Below, in pieces: positions 21,437 through 32,200 of a stretch of 64,000 nt of DNA; the first letter of the stretch is position 1; each line of letters starts with the position of its first letter. The translations under genes were made by a program, and so were the position numbers. The notes below the pieces were generated by a model, which saw only the letters and a program-made list of their open reading frames with translations, had not been told where the DNA came from and did not search any database. The DNA is taken from positions 60,910,754 through 60,974,753 of the forward strand of contig NC_087065.1 of the NCBI RefSeq assembly GCF_963678635.1, read 5' to 3'. This DNA comes from Symsagittifera roscoffensis (Eukaryota; Xenacoelomorpha; Acoela; Convolutidae).

Positions 21437-22069
21437 TCAATGTAAGTTGCTCAAATGATATGCGTCTTCTGTTTCGCGTCTCTGATCGGTAATTCCCAGA
21501 TGCACATAATGCTTGTCAAGCATTTCAAGCAATTTCCCGCCTGCATTTTCGCTGAACTCTTTGGCGTATTGCCAGGGCAAGTCCTCTTCGCTCGTGAAAT
21601 AAAGCTCGATCACTTTAGATGTGCATTCGCCTCCGCTCCCATGAAGTGCGTGTCTGGCCACGACTTGGTACCAGTACCTCTTAAAATGACTGTACTTGAC
21701 GATATCAGTTTCTTCATAAATCCACGAACAGACTTTGTAAATCCTTTTCTGATTGATTTCACAGAACCCGGGACTCAAATCGTTTTGAATGTTTTTCTTC
21801 TGTCCGTTTTTAAGGCATTCCACTTCGGAATTTTCAAGCCTTCCGATTTAGACACAATTCGATTCGTTATTTATGTCCGAAGCAGCCACTGAATGTATGA
21901 CCCGTTCGTTCATTTCGCATACCCTCGAGTCGCAATAATTGAGTGAGATGCATTTCATTGACTGCAAGCACTTGATGAAACAGTCTTTTCTGATTTTGAC
22001 TTGTGAGGTTAACAAGGGTTTGTAAAAGATGGCTGTTAAATACTCAATTGACTGTATTCTAGTTCGCAT
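21437..22069 (-). pseudogene. PAN/apple-like secreted-protein reading frame with one in-frame stop
   Basis: On the minus strand a frame of about 200 codons runs from 22069 to 21437, interrupted only by TAA at 21850-21848. The first part, CFIKCLQSMKCISLNYCDSR followed by VCEMNE, has the cysteine and Tyr spacing of a PAN/apple domain (C-x3-C-x5-C-x5-C-x4-C). After the stop the frame continues with protein-like sequence (YSHFKRYWYQVVARHALHGS, FTSEEDLPWQYAKEF) to TGA. GC content is higher than in the surroundings. No signal peptide is visible, so an upstream exon may be missing. The TAA may be a real lesion, an exon end or a read error. The domain call is tentative. Confidence 0.45.
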
Positions 22070-22419
22070 AAATAAGAGAGTGAACTAGAGGTCAACACAT
22101 AACAGCTAGACAGCTTTTAGTTGATTGACAGGCAGGTACCAAACTCACACTTAATTAAAGTATGAGAAATAAAGAATAGCAACTAGGATGATTGACAACT
22201 AGGATGATTGACAACTGAACATATTGTAGCCCCTGACATTTCCGTATGGATGTAAAATTTAAATACAGTAATTTAAATTTAAATATAATAACTACACCTT
22301 CAACCTGCCGCCTCAACTATAATACAACAAACACTTGAGTTTTAACAAACTTGAGTTTTAGGCTCATGGCCATCCCTCTCCCTGGGTTAACGAGTTTTTG
22401 AATAAATGTAGAATAAGAT

Positions 22420-22989
22420 TCATTTTCCTTCTCCCCCTGGATGTTTTCCTGTTTGTTCCGCCCCCTGGATAGTTTCGATCATAACCCCTCCCATTTTGTC
22501 TACTGGCTTTCTCCTTCTAGTACTCCTTCTGGTTCCCGAGCTTTCACTTTGACTGCCTGATTCCAAGTCTTCTTCTTGACTGCTATTTACAATGTACTCT
22601 CGCGCCACTAACGCTGGACGTTCCTGGCTTTCCTTCACTTGTTTTCTTTGGCCCCCTTTTCCTCGCTTAGCTCTTGTCACTCTGGGTTTGGCTTTAGCTC
22701 CCGTTCCTCCTTCCACTACCGTCGTACTGCCGCTTGGGCCTTGTCCCGCCGCAATTGCTTCGCGTCTCGCTAGCATTTCTACCGGTAGTCTTACCGGAAT
22801 GTTTAATGGCTGATAGTCATCAGTATCCGAACTGTCGGACTCGAAGGTGGCTACTGGTACCGTCTGCGTGGTCTTAGCTCTTTTTGATTTCGGGCTCACG
22901 ACTGCCCCTTTCTTTGCGCTCGCTAGCATATCCTTGAGCGTAGCCGGCTTCCGTTTCTTGGGAAGATCAGGTTTCGGTTTTGATGCCAC
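22420..22989 (-). CDS. Basic, Ser-rich 189-codon reading frame, possibly the tail of an LTR-retroelement protein
   Basis: The frame is clearly GC-richer than its flanks and has a coding-like composition: a Lys/Pro-rich start (KPDLPKKRKP), an acidic patch (ESDSSDTDDY), an R/K-rich middle (TRAKRGKGGQRKQ), SSQEEDLESGSQSES, then GTRRSTRRRKPVDKMGG and HPGGEGK. The end resembles the C-terminus of some LTR-retroelement polyproteins (R-x2-TRxRxP), and the stop overlaps a purine tract followed by TG. The first ATG is 20 codons in, so this is probably the end of a longer frame or an exon rather than a whole gene. It could equally be an exon of an unrelated nuclear protein. No family is recognised with certainty. 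Confidence 0.4.
   Translation of the reverse strand: MASKPKPDLPKKRKPATLKDMLASAKKGAVVSPKSKRAKTTQTVPVATFESDSSDTDDYQPLNIPVRLPVEMLARREAIAAGQGPSGSTTVVEGGTGAKAKPRVTRAKRGKGGQRKQVKESQERPALVAREYIVNSSQEEDLESGSQSESSGTRRSTRRRKPVDKMGGVMIETIQGAEQTGKHPGGEGK
22423..22438 (-). promoter_or_regulatory. Candidate polypurine tract
   Basis: On the minus strand AGGGGGAGAAGGAAAA is followed at once by TGAATC. A purine run ending at TG is what precedes a 3' LTR. No matching LTR copy was found in the window, so this remains a hint. Confidence 0.3.
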
Positions 22990-24308
22990 TGCACTTTTCC
23001 TACGAACGGATCCGTTTTTAAGTTTTAAAGTATGTTCGGATTCAGAGATTACATTGGATTTTAGTAATTTATACCGATTTAGGGTCTTGCTGGTAGTACG
23101 CTGGTATAAATTGAAACAGCACGAAATTTTACGGCTTCAAGTAAGCTTTTGTAAACCTGCCGGCTCGCTTTACTTTCTCGAAAATACACGAAAAAAAAAT
23201 CCTAAATTAGTTTTTCTTGACTCTGAAAATTGTGTCGTTTGATTCAAGGTTGAAAAGTCTTTAATATGATATATAATGAACTCACTTCGATGCTTATTTG
23301 TTATGGCTGGTTTTGCGTGGAATACAAAAAAAACATTGTTCTCCTTTTTTCGATTGATCGAAACAAAAAAGCTAAAACATACCCGAAGAATTTCAATGGT
23401 CGAAACAATTATCTCGGCCTAGTAATATGTCAAATAAAAATTCATTTCTACATCTGATTATGAAGACTTCACTCGATAGACAGCTAACTAGCCTTTTTGG
23501 TGTTCTTCCAAAAGGGGATTTTTAAAATTCTTACGATGATTGTAAGTTGTGTGAGTTCTGTAACTTTTTTACGATGAGTTCTGTTATTTTGTTATTGAGT
23601 AATGTTTTTTATATCTGGAAATTTGTGGTTCTGCAATGTTATTATTGAGTTCTGTAAATAATAATCGAATTTGTTCGCCTCTTGAAAACGAATTTAATTA
23701 TTTATCATAGTTTTTTTTTTACTAAAATGAATTATAACTAATTGTCTAAACTTTTATATACACACTTTTTGCGCCGAGATTCAGACCTTATCGTTTGCTA
23801 TTTTTTGACCAATCCCGCCATTCTTGGACCAAATATGCTTCAGCATTCAAGAATGCTTGAGTTTTTGAACAATATATTTTGTTTCAAGTCGGGAAAAGTT
23901 TTGGAAAGAACTGATTGCAATATATATTGAGATTGAAAGTACATCTTAAAGAAAATTCCTTTTCACCGAAATCGAGTTTAATTGATGAATTTTTTGTTAT
24001 TTTAGATGTATCCCAGATCCCAGTCAAAGATTTGATACAATTATCAATTGGCGCAGAAATGACTTCCTTAGCACAGTTAATTTTGAGAATAATGCCCTGA
24101 TCAGGCTGTGACTTCTTACGACGTTCCCGCTCTATCGTATCAGAAACTTGAAAATCATTTTCTACAAAATTACAAACCAAACCAAGTTGCTACACGCAGT
24201 CGACAACTAAGTCACCAATACCTAATTCGAATTACTCTTCAAAACAAACCACAAAGACGCACCATCTTGTGTGAGAATAGGCATCGAACGCTGTGATTTT
24301 CTTTTAAG
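22990..24308. other. No recognised gene
   Basis: AT-rich. 23090-23300 shows loose similarity to 11085-11290 (GCTCGCTTTA, TTTTTCTTGAC, GATATA), suggesting another old dispersed repeat. A minus-strand frame at 24180-23884 is open for 98 codons but matches nothing I know. Confidence 0.4.
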
Positions 24309-24538
24309 AACGCACTGAAATGCTGGCCCAAGTTGCACTTTGGTTAGGGGCCATTGCCGCGAGTGAGTTGATACGACTCAAGTATTCCGAAAGTTCTCGA
24401 GAGAGCGAAGTGTCTCAAAGCAGACCTTCGACGCCCAAAGAGTCGGAAGCCTCGGAACCTCTGCTCGGAAAAATCGACCCCCAGAAACATAAAAGGCACC
24501 GGCATCATCATCACAAAATTGTGAAATCTCGTAGCTGA
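24309..24538 (+). CDS. Isolated candidate exon or short gene, 73-76 codons
   Basis: It follows an acceptor-like TTTTCTTTTAAG and ends with TGA. From the ATG at 24320 it encodes a short hydrophobic helix (MLAQVALWLGAIAASELI), then a hydrophilic Ser/Glu-rich segment (RESEVSQSRPSTPKESEASE), PLLG and a His/Lys-rich end (KRHRHHHHK). The GC content and codon-like composition stand out from the AT-rich surroundings. It could be the last exon of a single-pass membrane protein whose other exons I could not find, or a small complete gene. No family is recognised. Confidence 0.4.
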
Positions 24539-25626
24539 TAAACACGGTTTCTAAAATCGATAAATCGGTTGCGGCTTTTCAGAATTTCGACAGACAATTT
24601 CTTACTCGTCTGCGTTTCTGACGTGATTTTATTTTATTTGCAGTGATGTTATATTCTTTTGTCACGGTTTTGAGAAGTTTTTGCTTATTATAAAAATTGT
24701 AAAAATGTTTCTATTGAATATGATGCATGATTAAATCAAAAAAGTATTTCGCCATTTTGTTTTTAGCAACAGTTTTCCCTTGACAAGCGAGAGGTTTCCA
24801 TTGTCTGCTAAACTGGTTAGCAAAAATTGATGTTCTAAAAAGAATGAATCAGCGAGCAAAAAATTAAATCCCAAGAATTTAACCGGACTTCAGAAGTAAT
24901 TGGCTCAAGTTGCAATCGCAAGTAAAATTCTTGAGATTTTGGTTCAAATTCAAAAAAGTACAAAAATTGAACTCGTGGGTTTTAAAGACAACTAGAAACA
25001 ACTAAAAGGGCTTGAACTGGAACTTGTGAAGTCTTAACTGTTTCAACTCAGCCACCTGACGGTTTTTGATTTTTTTTCATTTTTCTCATAATTTGCTAAT
25101 TGTCTGTTTTTATACTCCTAACGCATGCCATAATGGATAACAAAGTGATTTTTTGTTATATAGCATGATATTTATACGAGAAATATAATTAAGCCATTAA
25201 TGAGTGCTGTCTCGAGTACGCCGTAAAATTCGGTTAATTAGTGATTGTGGTTCTTATTACCGCTGTCATGCTCTGCATCGAGCAATTTGCTTTAAAGTTT
25301 TCCGTTTTTGAACATAATTTTTTAAGTTTCGGTCAAATTATTTGAAAAAAAAATCTTTTCAGATTTAAAAAAAGGAAAAATGTGGAAAAAAACTTCTCTC
25401 AGCCTGAACTGCCTTAAAGTGCAACATCGAAGCTATTAAAAGATATTTTTCAGTCTGTGCTTGTTAAGTCGGCCCTGTCAAGCCCGCGAATAATCAGTTT
25501 TAAAAACCTATTGTTCTTTTAAATACTATGCTAGTTTAGTTCTGAAAATCAAAACAGAATACTGCCGATTAAAGTCTTTCACACTGGAAACAATCTGGAA
25601 AATAAGAAAAAATCTATTACCTGCCT

Positions 25627-26051
25627 CAAGGGCGGATCTAGGATTTTCTCGAGGGGGGCGGATTTTCAAAAAATTTTCGAAAATTTTGTCGACCTTTCTT
25701 TTTAGGTCGACTAATATGATTTTTCGAGCTCTCCTATCTCCCAAAGCACTGTTTTGTGTCTATTTTGGCCAAATTTTCTGGCCGCAGGCAAAATGTTGAA
25801 AAAAAAACACGCCAAAAAAGGCGTTCGTTTTTAGACATTTTTTGGAAAATTTTAACCAAAGAATTGCGTTTTTTCGGCGCGCGTTGCCCCTTAAAATTAG
25901 TATATATTGGCGCCGAAGGCGCGTTTAAAAATTTTTTTAAGGTCCGACCCCAAGAATGGATATTGGAAAATAGTAGACAGGGGGGACCCTTTGGGTCGGG
26001 AGGGGGTCGAATCCCCGAGGGAGGGGGGCGTCCCGCCTAAATCCGCCCCTG
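25627..26051 (+). mobile_element. hAT-type MITE with 8-bp target duplication
   Basis: Starts CAAGGGCGGATCTAGGAT and ends CTAAATCCGCCCCTG (inverted complement CAGGGGCGGATTTAG). The flanks 25619-25626 and 26052-26059 are both ACCTGCCT, an exact 8-base duplication. CAGGGGCGGATC ends plus 8-base duplication are characteristic of non-autonomous hAT elements. It is 425 bases long, non-coding, and G-rich near 25980-26030. Related copies are at 16293 and 45603. Confidence 0.85.
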
Positions 26052-26677
26052 ACCTGCCTATATCGCACCATTCAACCAAGTCATCCGTTAACTGAAAATC
26101 GACGAAAAAACAAATTCATCTTCATTCAGCTCATTTTCAGCACATCTAGAAAAAAGCCTTTTTCTATGAAATCTATCATTATGAAACGACATACAAGGTC
26201 GTACGCTTTTTTCGTACAACTCTTTTACACTTTCGTTAAATATTTTGGATTGGAAAAGAACCGATAAAAACTTGACACAAACGCCGTGGAAACAATTCCT
26301 TAAATTAAGACTCATAATTACTTTCCTTCATTTTGCTTAGAAGATGAGAAGATAGCCTTTGAAAAAATAGCTTGGGATACTAATACCTTTTTTTTACAAA
26401 TATGATTACTTTATATTATTGTATTTCAAAAGCTTAGCTTATTTCTAATGTTTTCATAAAATACCACACTGCATCTTAGATTTTGGCTTTTTCGTGAATA
26501 AACGTGCTGTTTTTTGTGAAATAAATCTTGGCGTGGCGAGTAAATTGACAAGTGGTGAATATTCCACAGAAATTTATTTTCCTGGCATAAACACCACGCA
26601 TTTAGCCAAAATCACAGCTTAAACCGATAAAAACGATTATTTGTTTTTTTTTGCTTTGTTCTGTCGGGAGCAAAATC

Positions 26678-27855
26678 AACAAGACTGCTCGTATCAGGGT
26701 GAAGCCCTGAATGTTCTGACTGCTTTTAGGGTCTATGGAGCAGTGATAAAATTAATAAACTTGAACGTAATAAAATATAAAGTACAAAACGATTGTTTTT
26801 GCTCCTAGTAACAAATAAATTATGGCAAATAAGCTTCCTTCAACCAATTTGGAACGATTTTTAAGACGGATTGAATCTCCGCTTACGCGTTAGAGCAAAT
26901 TACATCGCGTGTTAATTGTCCCAAATTGGCCGAAATGGCAATCCTTATACTCCTATAAATTTCCGCAAAATAATCACAGGGTGAAATATTTTCTCAAATT
27001 TAAGCTGAAGACATTAATACCTTAGAATGATTTTAAAAATTTTCGTCAAAAACGACTAGTCAAAAACTCGAAAAATGTCTGATGAAAATTAACCACCCAA
27101 GCACAATTTTTCCGCTATTTTTGTTACGAAAGTCAGAACAACAAGTTTGTTCATCTCATGATAAAATTTTTTAGTGTTCCAATTGACGTAAAGGCATTTG
27201 CGCTTTTTTAAAAAATATATCGACAGCTTAAAAAAAATTCGAACGTTTGCAAACTTTTTGTTTTTATCCCACGCAATCTCAATTAGTATTTTGATATGGT
27301 TATCCTTTAGTAGCAATTTATTTTTGTTCCGACTTTCGATACGAAAGTAACGGAATATTTGTGCTCGGGGTGGGTTTTTTTTTTCTTCAGACAAATTTCG
27401 ACTTTTTAACTAGCCATTTTTGACAAAATTTTTTTATATCAGTCGAAAGGTATTGTTGTCCTGAGCTCAAATTTGAAAAGATATTTCACCTGTGATCAGT
27501 TTTCGTAAAGTTACGGGGGTTTAAAGATTGCAATTTTGGCCAATTTGGGACAATTAACGCGCGATATTTCGCGCTATTAACGCGTAAGCGGAGAGTTAAT
27601 CCGTCTTAGAAATCGTTCCAAATTGGTTAAAAGCAGCTTATTTGCCATAATTGGTTTGTTACAAGGAGCGAAATCTATCCTTTTGTACTTTATATGGCGT
27701 GTGGGGGGATGATTTTCATAAAAAGTTTCAATTTTTAGAAAAAAAAGTTTCTTTTTTTATATTTCATTGAATTTTTTTTATGTTATAACTGCTCCATAAA
27801 CCTTAAAAGGCAGTCGGAACATTCAGGGCTTCGCCCTGTTACGAGCAGTCTTGTT
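26678..27855. mobile_element. Foldback element with arms of several hundred bases
   Basis: The left end AACAAGACTGCTCGTATCAG...CTATGGAGCAG (26678-26743) is matched in inverted orientation by CTGCTCCATAAACC...CGAGCAGTCTTGTT (27789-27855), about 60 of 66 positions. The complementarity continues inward: the TAACGCG-type words, CCAAATTGGCC, TTTCCAAATTGG and CCGACTTTCG blocks occur on both sides, so each arm is roughly 430-550 bases around a short centre near 27200. It is non-coding. Confidence 0.8.
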
Positions 27856-27874
27856 TTAAATTTAGTAGTGATTG

Positions 27875-28228
27875 TTTTTCGTAAAGTCATGGGGGTTTAG
27901 AGATTGCCATTTGGCCAATTTGGGATATTTAACGCGCGATAAGTTTCGCGCTATTACCGCATTAGCGGAGATTTAATCCGTCATAGAAATTGTTTCAAAT
28001 TGGTTGAAGGAAGCTTATTTGCCCTAATTGATATGTTACTAGGCGCGAAATCTATCACTTTGTATTTTATATGGCGTGTGGGGGATGATTTTCAAAAAAA
28101 TCTCAAGTTTTATTTTTTTTTCATTTTGTTTAGTTCCATTTAATTTTTTCATGTTAATTTCTGCTTCATAGACCTTAGAATGCAGTCGAAACATTCAGGG
28201 CCGTGGCTTGATACGAGCTGTCTTGTTT
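27875..28228. mobile_element. Solo right arm of the foldback family
   Basis: Repeats, in the same direction, the order of blocks in the right arm just upstream: GGGGTTTAGAGATTGC, TTAACGCGCGATA, CGCTATTA, ATATGGCGTGTGGGGG, CAGTCGAAACATTCAGGGC, CGAGCTGTCTTG. It is more diverged than 27300-27855 and has no left arm. Confidence 0.7.
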
Positions 28229-29201
28229 TTTTGAGATCAAATTTATATTATTTTTTAGACTTTAAAAAAATCGGTCAAAATTTTCGGTTCAAAAGTAGAA
28301 TTTTGCTAGAAAAACGCCTTTCTGAATGATTATTCCGTCACTTTCTTCTTAACACTTTTTCACCCTTGCGATAAGTTGTGGTTTTTATTGCGAGCAGATT
28401 TTCTAACGTTTGCCCGCTGGAGCTAGTTTTTACTGTACGTTGAGAAAAGGAAAGATCAGTTTTATTTTATTAATTGGACAGCTTTTGCTAAAATTGAACC
28501 GTTTTTTTTATAACGATGCAATAATCGTGATCAACGATTGATTTACTAGTAATCATAATAAGAAAATTTTTTAAATAATATTCTATACTTTAGTCCTATC
28601 TTATATTGAGTATTGTATTTATTAAAAATAATTTTTTACCGCATAATTGTAAATTATTCTTTTACTGTTTTTGTTTTATTTAATTTTGTTTTATTGTTCT
28701 GACATCATCTGTGCTAAGCAGTGATACTAATGCAGGTTAAAAAGTGCTATTTTGCTGGTATCACAAATTGAATTGAACACATTATGTTCATTTATTTAAA
28801 TCAGTAACGTTTCCCAATTGTGGCATAGTTTTTTAAATATCTCCAGTAAAACTTATATTTCCTTTGCCTCTTTTTAACACTATTTTTCAATTATACTTTT
28901 GAATGTACACCTTTTGAACCTTAATCAATCGCTGATGTAAAACTTCAAAATTGAATTGTTCAATTTGTTTTAATGTTTATAGTTTTTAGTTTGACCAAAC
29001 ATTGCTTGAAAGCAGCTCAAAAATGCATACGAGGAAATTAATATTACGTATTTCTAACACCTTCTTCCTGTGCATTTTTTCCATCAAAAACAACACAAAC
29101 TTAATTTAAAAAACAGAATGTTGAAATAATACAACTTTGGTTTCCATGGTTTATAGGATGCAAAAATTTTTTCAAAAGATCAAAAAATTGTCACGCCAGG
29201 T
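28229..29201. other. AT-rich 3' flank of the giant minus-strand gene
   Basis: No gene seen. On the minus strand AATAAA occurs at 28796-28791, about 405 bases past the stop codon, and again near 28620; either could serve as the poly(A) signal of the giant gene. Confidence 0.4.
28791..28796 (-). terminator. Candidate poly(A) signal of the giant gene
   Basis: AATAAA on the minus strand, downstream of the stop at 29204-29202. In sequence this AT-rich the hexamer is common, so the assignment is weak. Confidence 0.25.
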
Positions 29202-32200
29202 TTATTTTTTTCGTGATTTTTTGTCCTTCGAGTTTTTCCGAGAGCCACTAGCCGACGTTTCTGTCTGTCTTTCGCTATTTCGGCTCTGGTTGGATTCCCG
29301 ACTCTTTGACCTTTGACTACTCGCTTTGCTGAATCGACTTTGTGATTGGCTTTTTGAAGCGTCATCCAGCTGTGAACCAACACCGGACCTAACAGATTTT
29401 GATAAAGTTCTCTTAGATTCTCTGACTGAACCTCTTGCACTTGATCTTGCTGAGAGCTCCGGAGGCGTGCCGTGGTCAACTGAAGAAGCGTGACTCAGCT
29501 TATAAGCCGAAGGTGAACCCGAAACATAATCGATGTCTCGTTTTGCTGAAGATGCATCGGAAATTCCCGAAGCTGATGCAGCCGATAAAGAATTATGTGA
29601 GTAGTTGCGTGGTTCAACACGAGACGATTCAGCATATGATGATCCGCCGGAGCGAGCCGAAGTTGCATCAAGATATGAGTTGTCCCGACTACCAGGCTTG
29701 CTTCGTTTTGCCGAACGTGCACTTGCCGGACTGTTAGACCTTTTACTTCCAGATTTACCTCGTGATGAAGGTCGCGTGATAAGTTCGGAAGACTTTTGTC
29801 GCTCCGAAGTTGGCAGATCTACACCCGAGTTCAAGGTACTCTCGCCTACGTATTTTTTGTGTTTTGTCATGTCGACTCGTTTGCTCTTTTTGTTGTCTTG
29901 CGACTGCGATTCACGACTGGTGTTGTCGTCAATGACAATGTGAGAGCCCGGTTTCTGAGAAGGTGATTTAGATCCTATGCTCGAGCCTATTTTCGAACGA
30001 CTCAGTTGCGAAGGCGATTTGGATCCAATACTTGAGCCAACTTTTGATCCCATTACCGACTTCGATTTTTTTGACATTGCTGCCGATTCTGGATCCAAAT
30101 TAGCTGATTTAGATTGATCAGCACTCAATTCACTCTTTCTTTCCGATCCTCCGTCTCGAGATTTTGTAGCCGACAGAGATTTCAGCTTGCTGTCCTTGAA
30201 CTTTGAGGTTTTTGGAGCAGAAGAAGTATGTGTAGAACTGAATCGGTGATCTATTCCTGTCGAAGGCGGGTGTTCAATTGAACTGCCTTCGTTAATTGAA
30301 GGATGGGTGCTCTCCTTTTTATGTCTGGAAGTTTTTTTGATCGGAGTCTTTCCATCTGCTTCAAATTCTTGACTGTGGGAACTCTCTTTATCCGCTGATA
30401 GGCTAGTTTTTGCTTGGAGAGAATCGGTTTTCCTGGTTCCACTTGTTTTCGATCCAATGGTTTTAGACTTGCTGAGTGGACCTCCGCTTAGACCGGTTTC
30501 TTCATCTGGGCCATCTTCTAGCCCCTCCTTGCTATGCTTGGATATTTTCGATGCTTTAGAAACACTTTTAGCTCCCGATAGCGTTTTACCGGTAGAGCCA
30601 GATTTCTTAGAGTCCCTAACTGCTCCTGATGTAAGAGTTCTGCTTTTGGATGCAGAGCCATCAGCTGCTTCGGATTTCTTAACTGAGTCCCCATATAGAG
30701 CCGCATCCATTCTTTTGCTTAAAGCGTCATCTTCCTCAGTAGCCTTTTCAGCTCCATCAGACTGTTCAGTGGTGCCAGACATTCCAGATAATTGAGAGTT
30801 TTTAACAGATTCTGTTCCAAGAGTTTTAGATTGAGTTACTGTCGTGTCAGCCGTCTTTGATTTTGAAAGTGTACCCTTTGATTGACTGGTCATTTCTTCT
30901 TCTGGTACATCTTGCGACTGTTTTGACCCTTTACTTGTACCAGACACACCTTTGCTTCCTTTGGACAAATCACTAGCGCCAGATTGTTTATCTGTGATGC
31001 CTGATACCTTAGACCCGGTGATAGATTCTGGTCCAAGCGTTTTAGATTGACTTGCCGTAGGGTCCGACGTCTTTGATTTTGATAGTGTTCGCTTCGATTG
31101 GTCAATTTCATTCAGCTCATCTTCTGGTTTCTCTTGAGACTGTTTTGACGTTTTAGTGGTGCCAGATAATATGTTGCTATGTTCTGTTATATCACTGAGG
31201 GCAGACTTCTTTTCGGTCGCACCAGATGCTCGAGATGGTCTCATGGAACCCGATGTGCGAGATTTACTTTTAATGGTTGCCGTCAAGTCAGAGCCTTTTG
31301 ACTTCGATTGCGTGCCACTGGTCTGCCCATCTATTTCCGAACGATCATCAGTGTGTTCTTGTGATTGTTTCGAAAGTCCGCTTCCGCCAGGCATGCTATT
31401 TTTTCCCGATAACTGCGAATCTGATTTTTCAGAAGTCTTGGAGCCTTTCAGTGATTGCGGTTCAACGTTACTGCTTTGACCTGATTTCTCATCTGCTGTT
31501 TTGGACTTCGAGACTGTGTCTTTTCCATATAAAGCCGCATCCATTCTTTGGCTCAAGTTATCTTCATCTTCTTTCGATTTATCAGCTCCCTCAGAAAAAT
31601 TGCCGTCAGCAGAGTTTTCATCCTCCTTACCTGATACTTTGGACGCTTCAGTTCCTTTAGTTGAGCTAGGCTCAAGAGTTGTTGGGTTTTTACTGGCTGT
31701 CGGGTCAGATACTTTGGACTTTGACATTGTGCCTCCAGAAACACCAGTTTGGTTTGCCTGGTCCTCCTCGTCCTCTTCATTCTGTTTCGAAGTTCCATCT
31801 TGAATCGAAGCTCCTCCTGTACCCGATAGTTTTTCAGAACCATCAGACAGCTTAGAGTCTTTCATTGAACCTGGATCAAGAGTGTTACTTTTAATTGCGC
31901 GCGAACTTGTCGCCTGAGTCTTGGATTGGGCTGCATTTGCTTGCTCAATATCTTCTAGTTCTTCCTCATCTTGACCAGCATCAGATGTGTTACCGGTACC
32001 TGAAAGTTGTGAAGGGTCTTTTCCGCTGGACAATCTGGATCCTTTCATTGAACCAGATTCAAGATTACTGCTTTTAGTCGCATCTAGTTTTTTGGATTTT
32101 GAGACTGAGTCCTGGCCATATAAAGCGGCATCCATTCTTTGACTCAATTTATCTTCATCTTCATTCGATTTATCGGCTCCCTCAAGTTTTTCGCCTCCTT

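Noticed and set aside
21455-21892. 145-codon + strand frame
   Set aside because: Antisense of the PAN-like minus-strand frame, which has the sensible cysteine pattern and composition.
22592-23242. Two + strand frames, 73 and 131 codons
   Set aside because: Overlap the 189-codon basic minus-strand frame in antisense; hydrophobic shadow composition.
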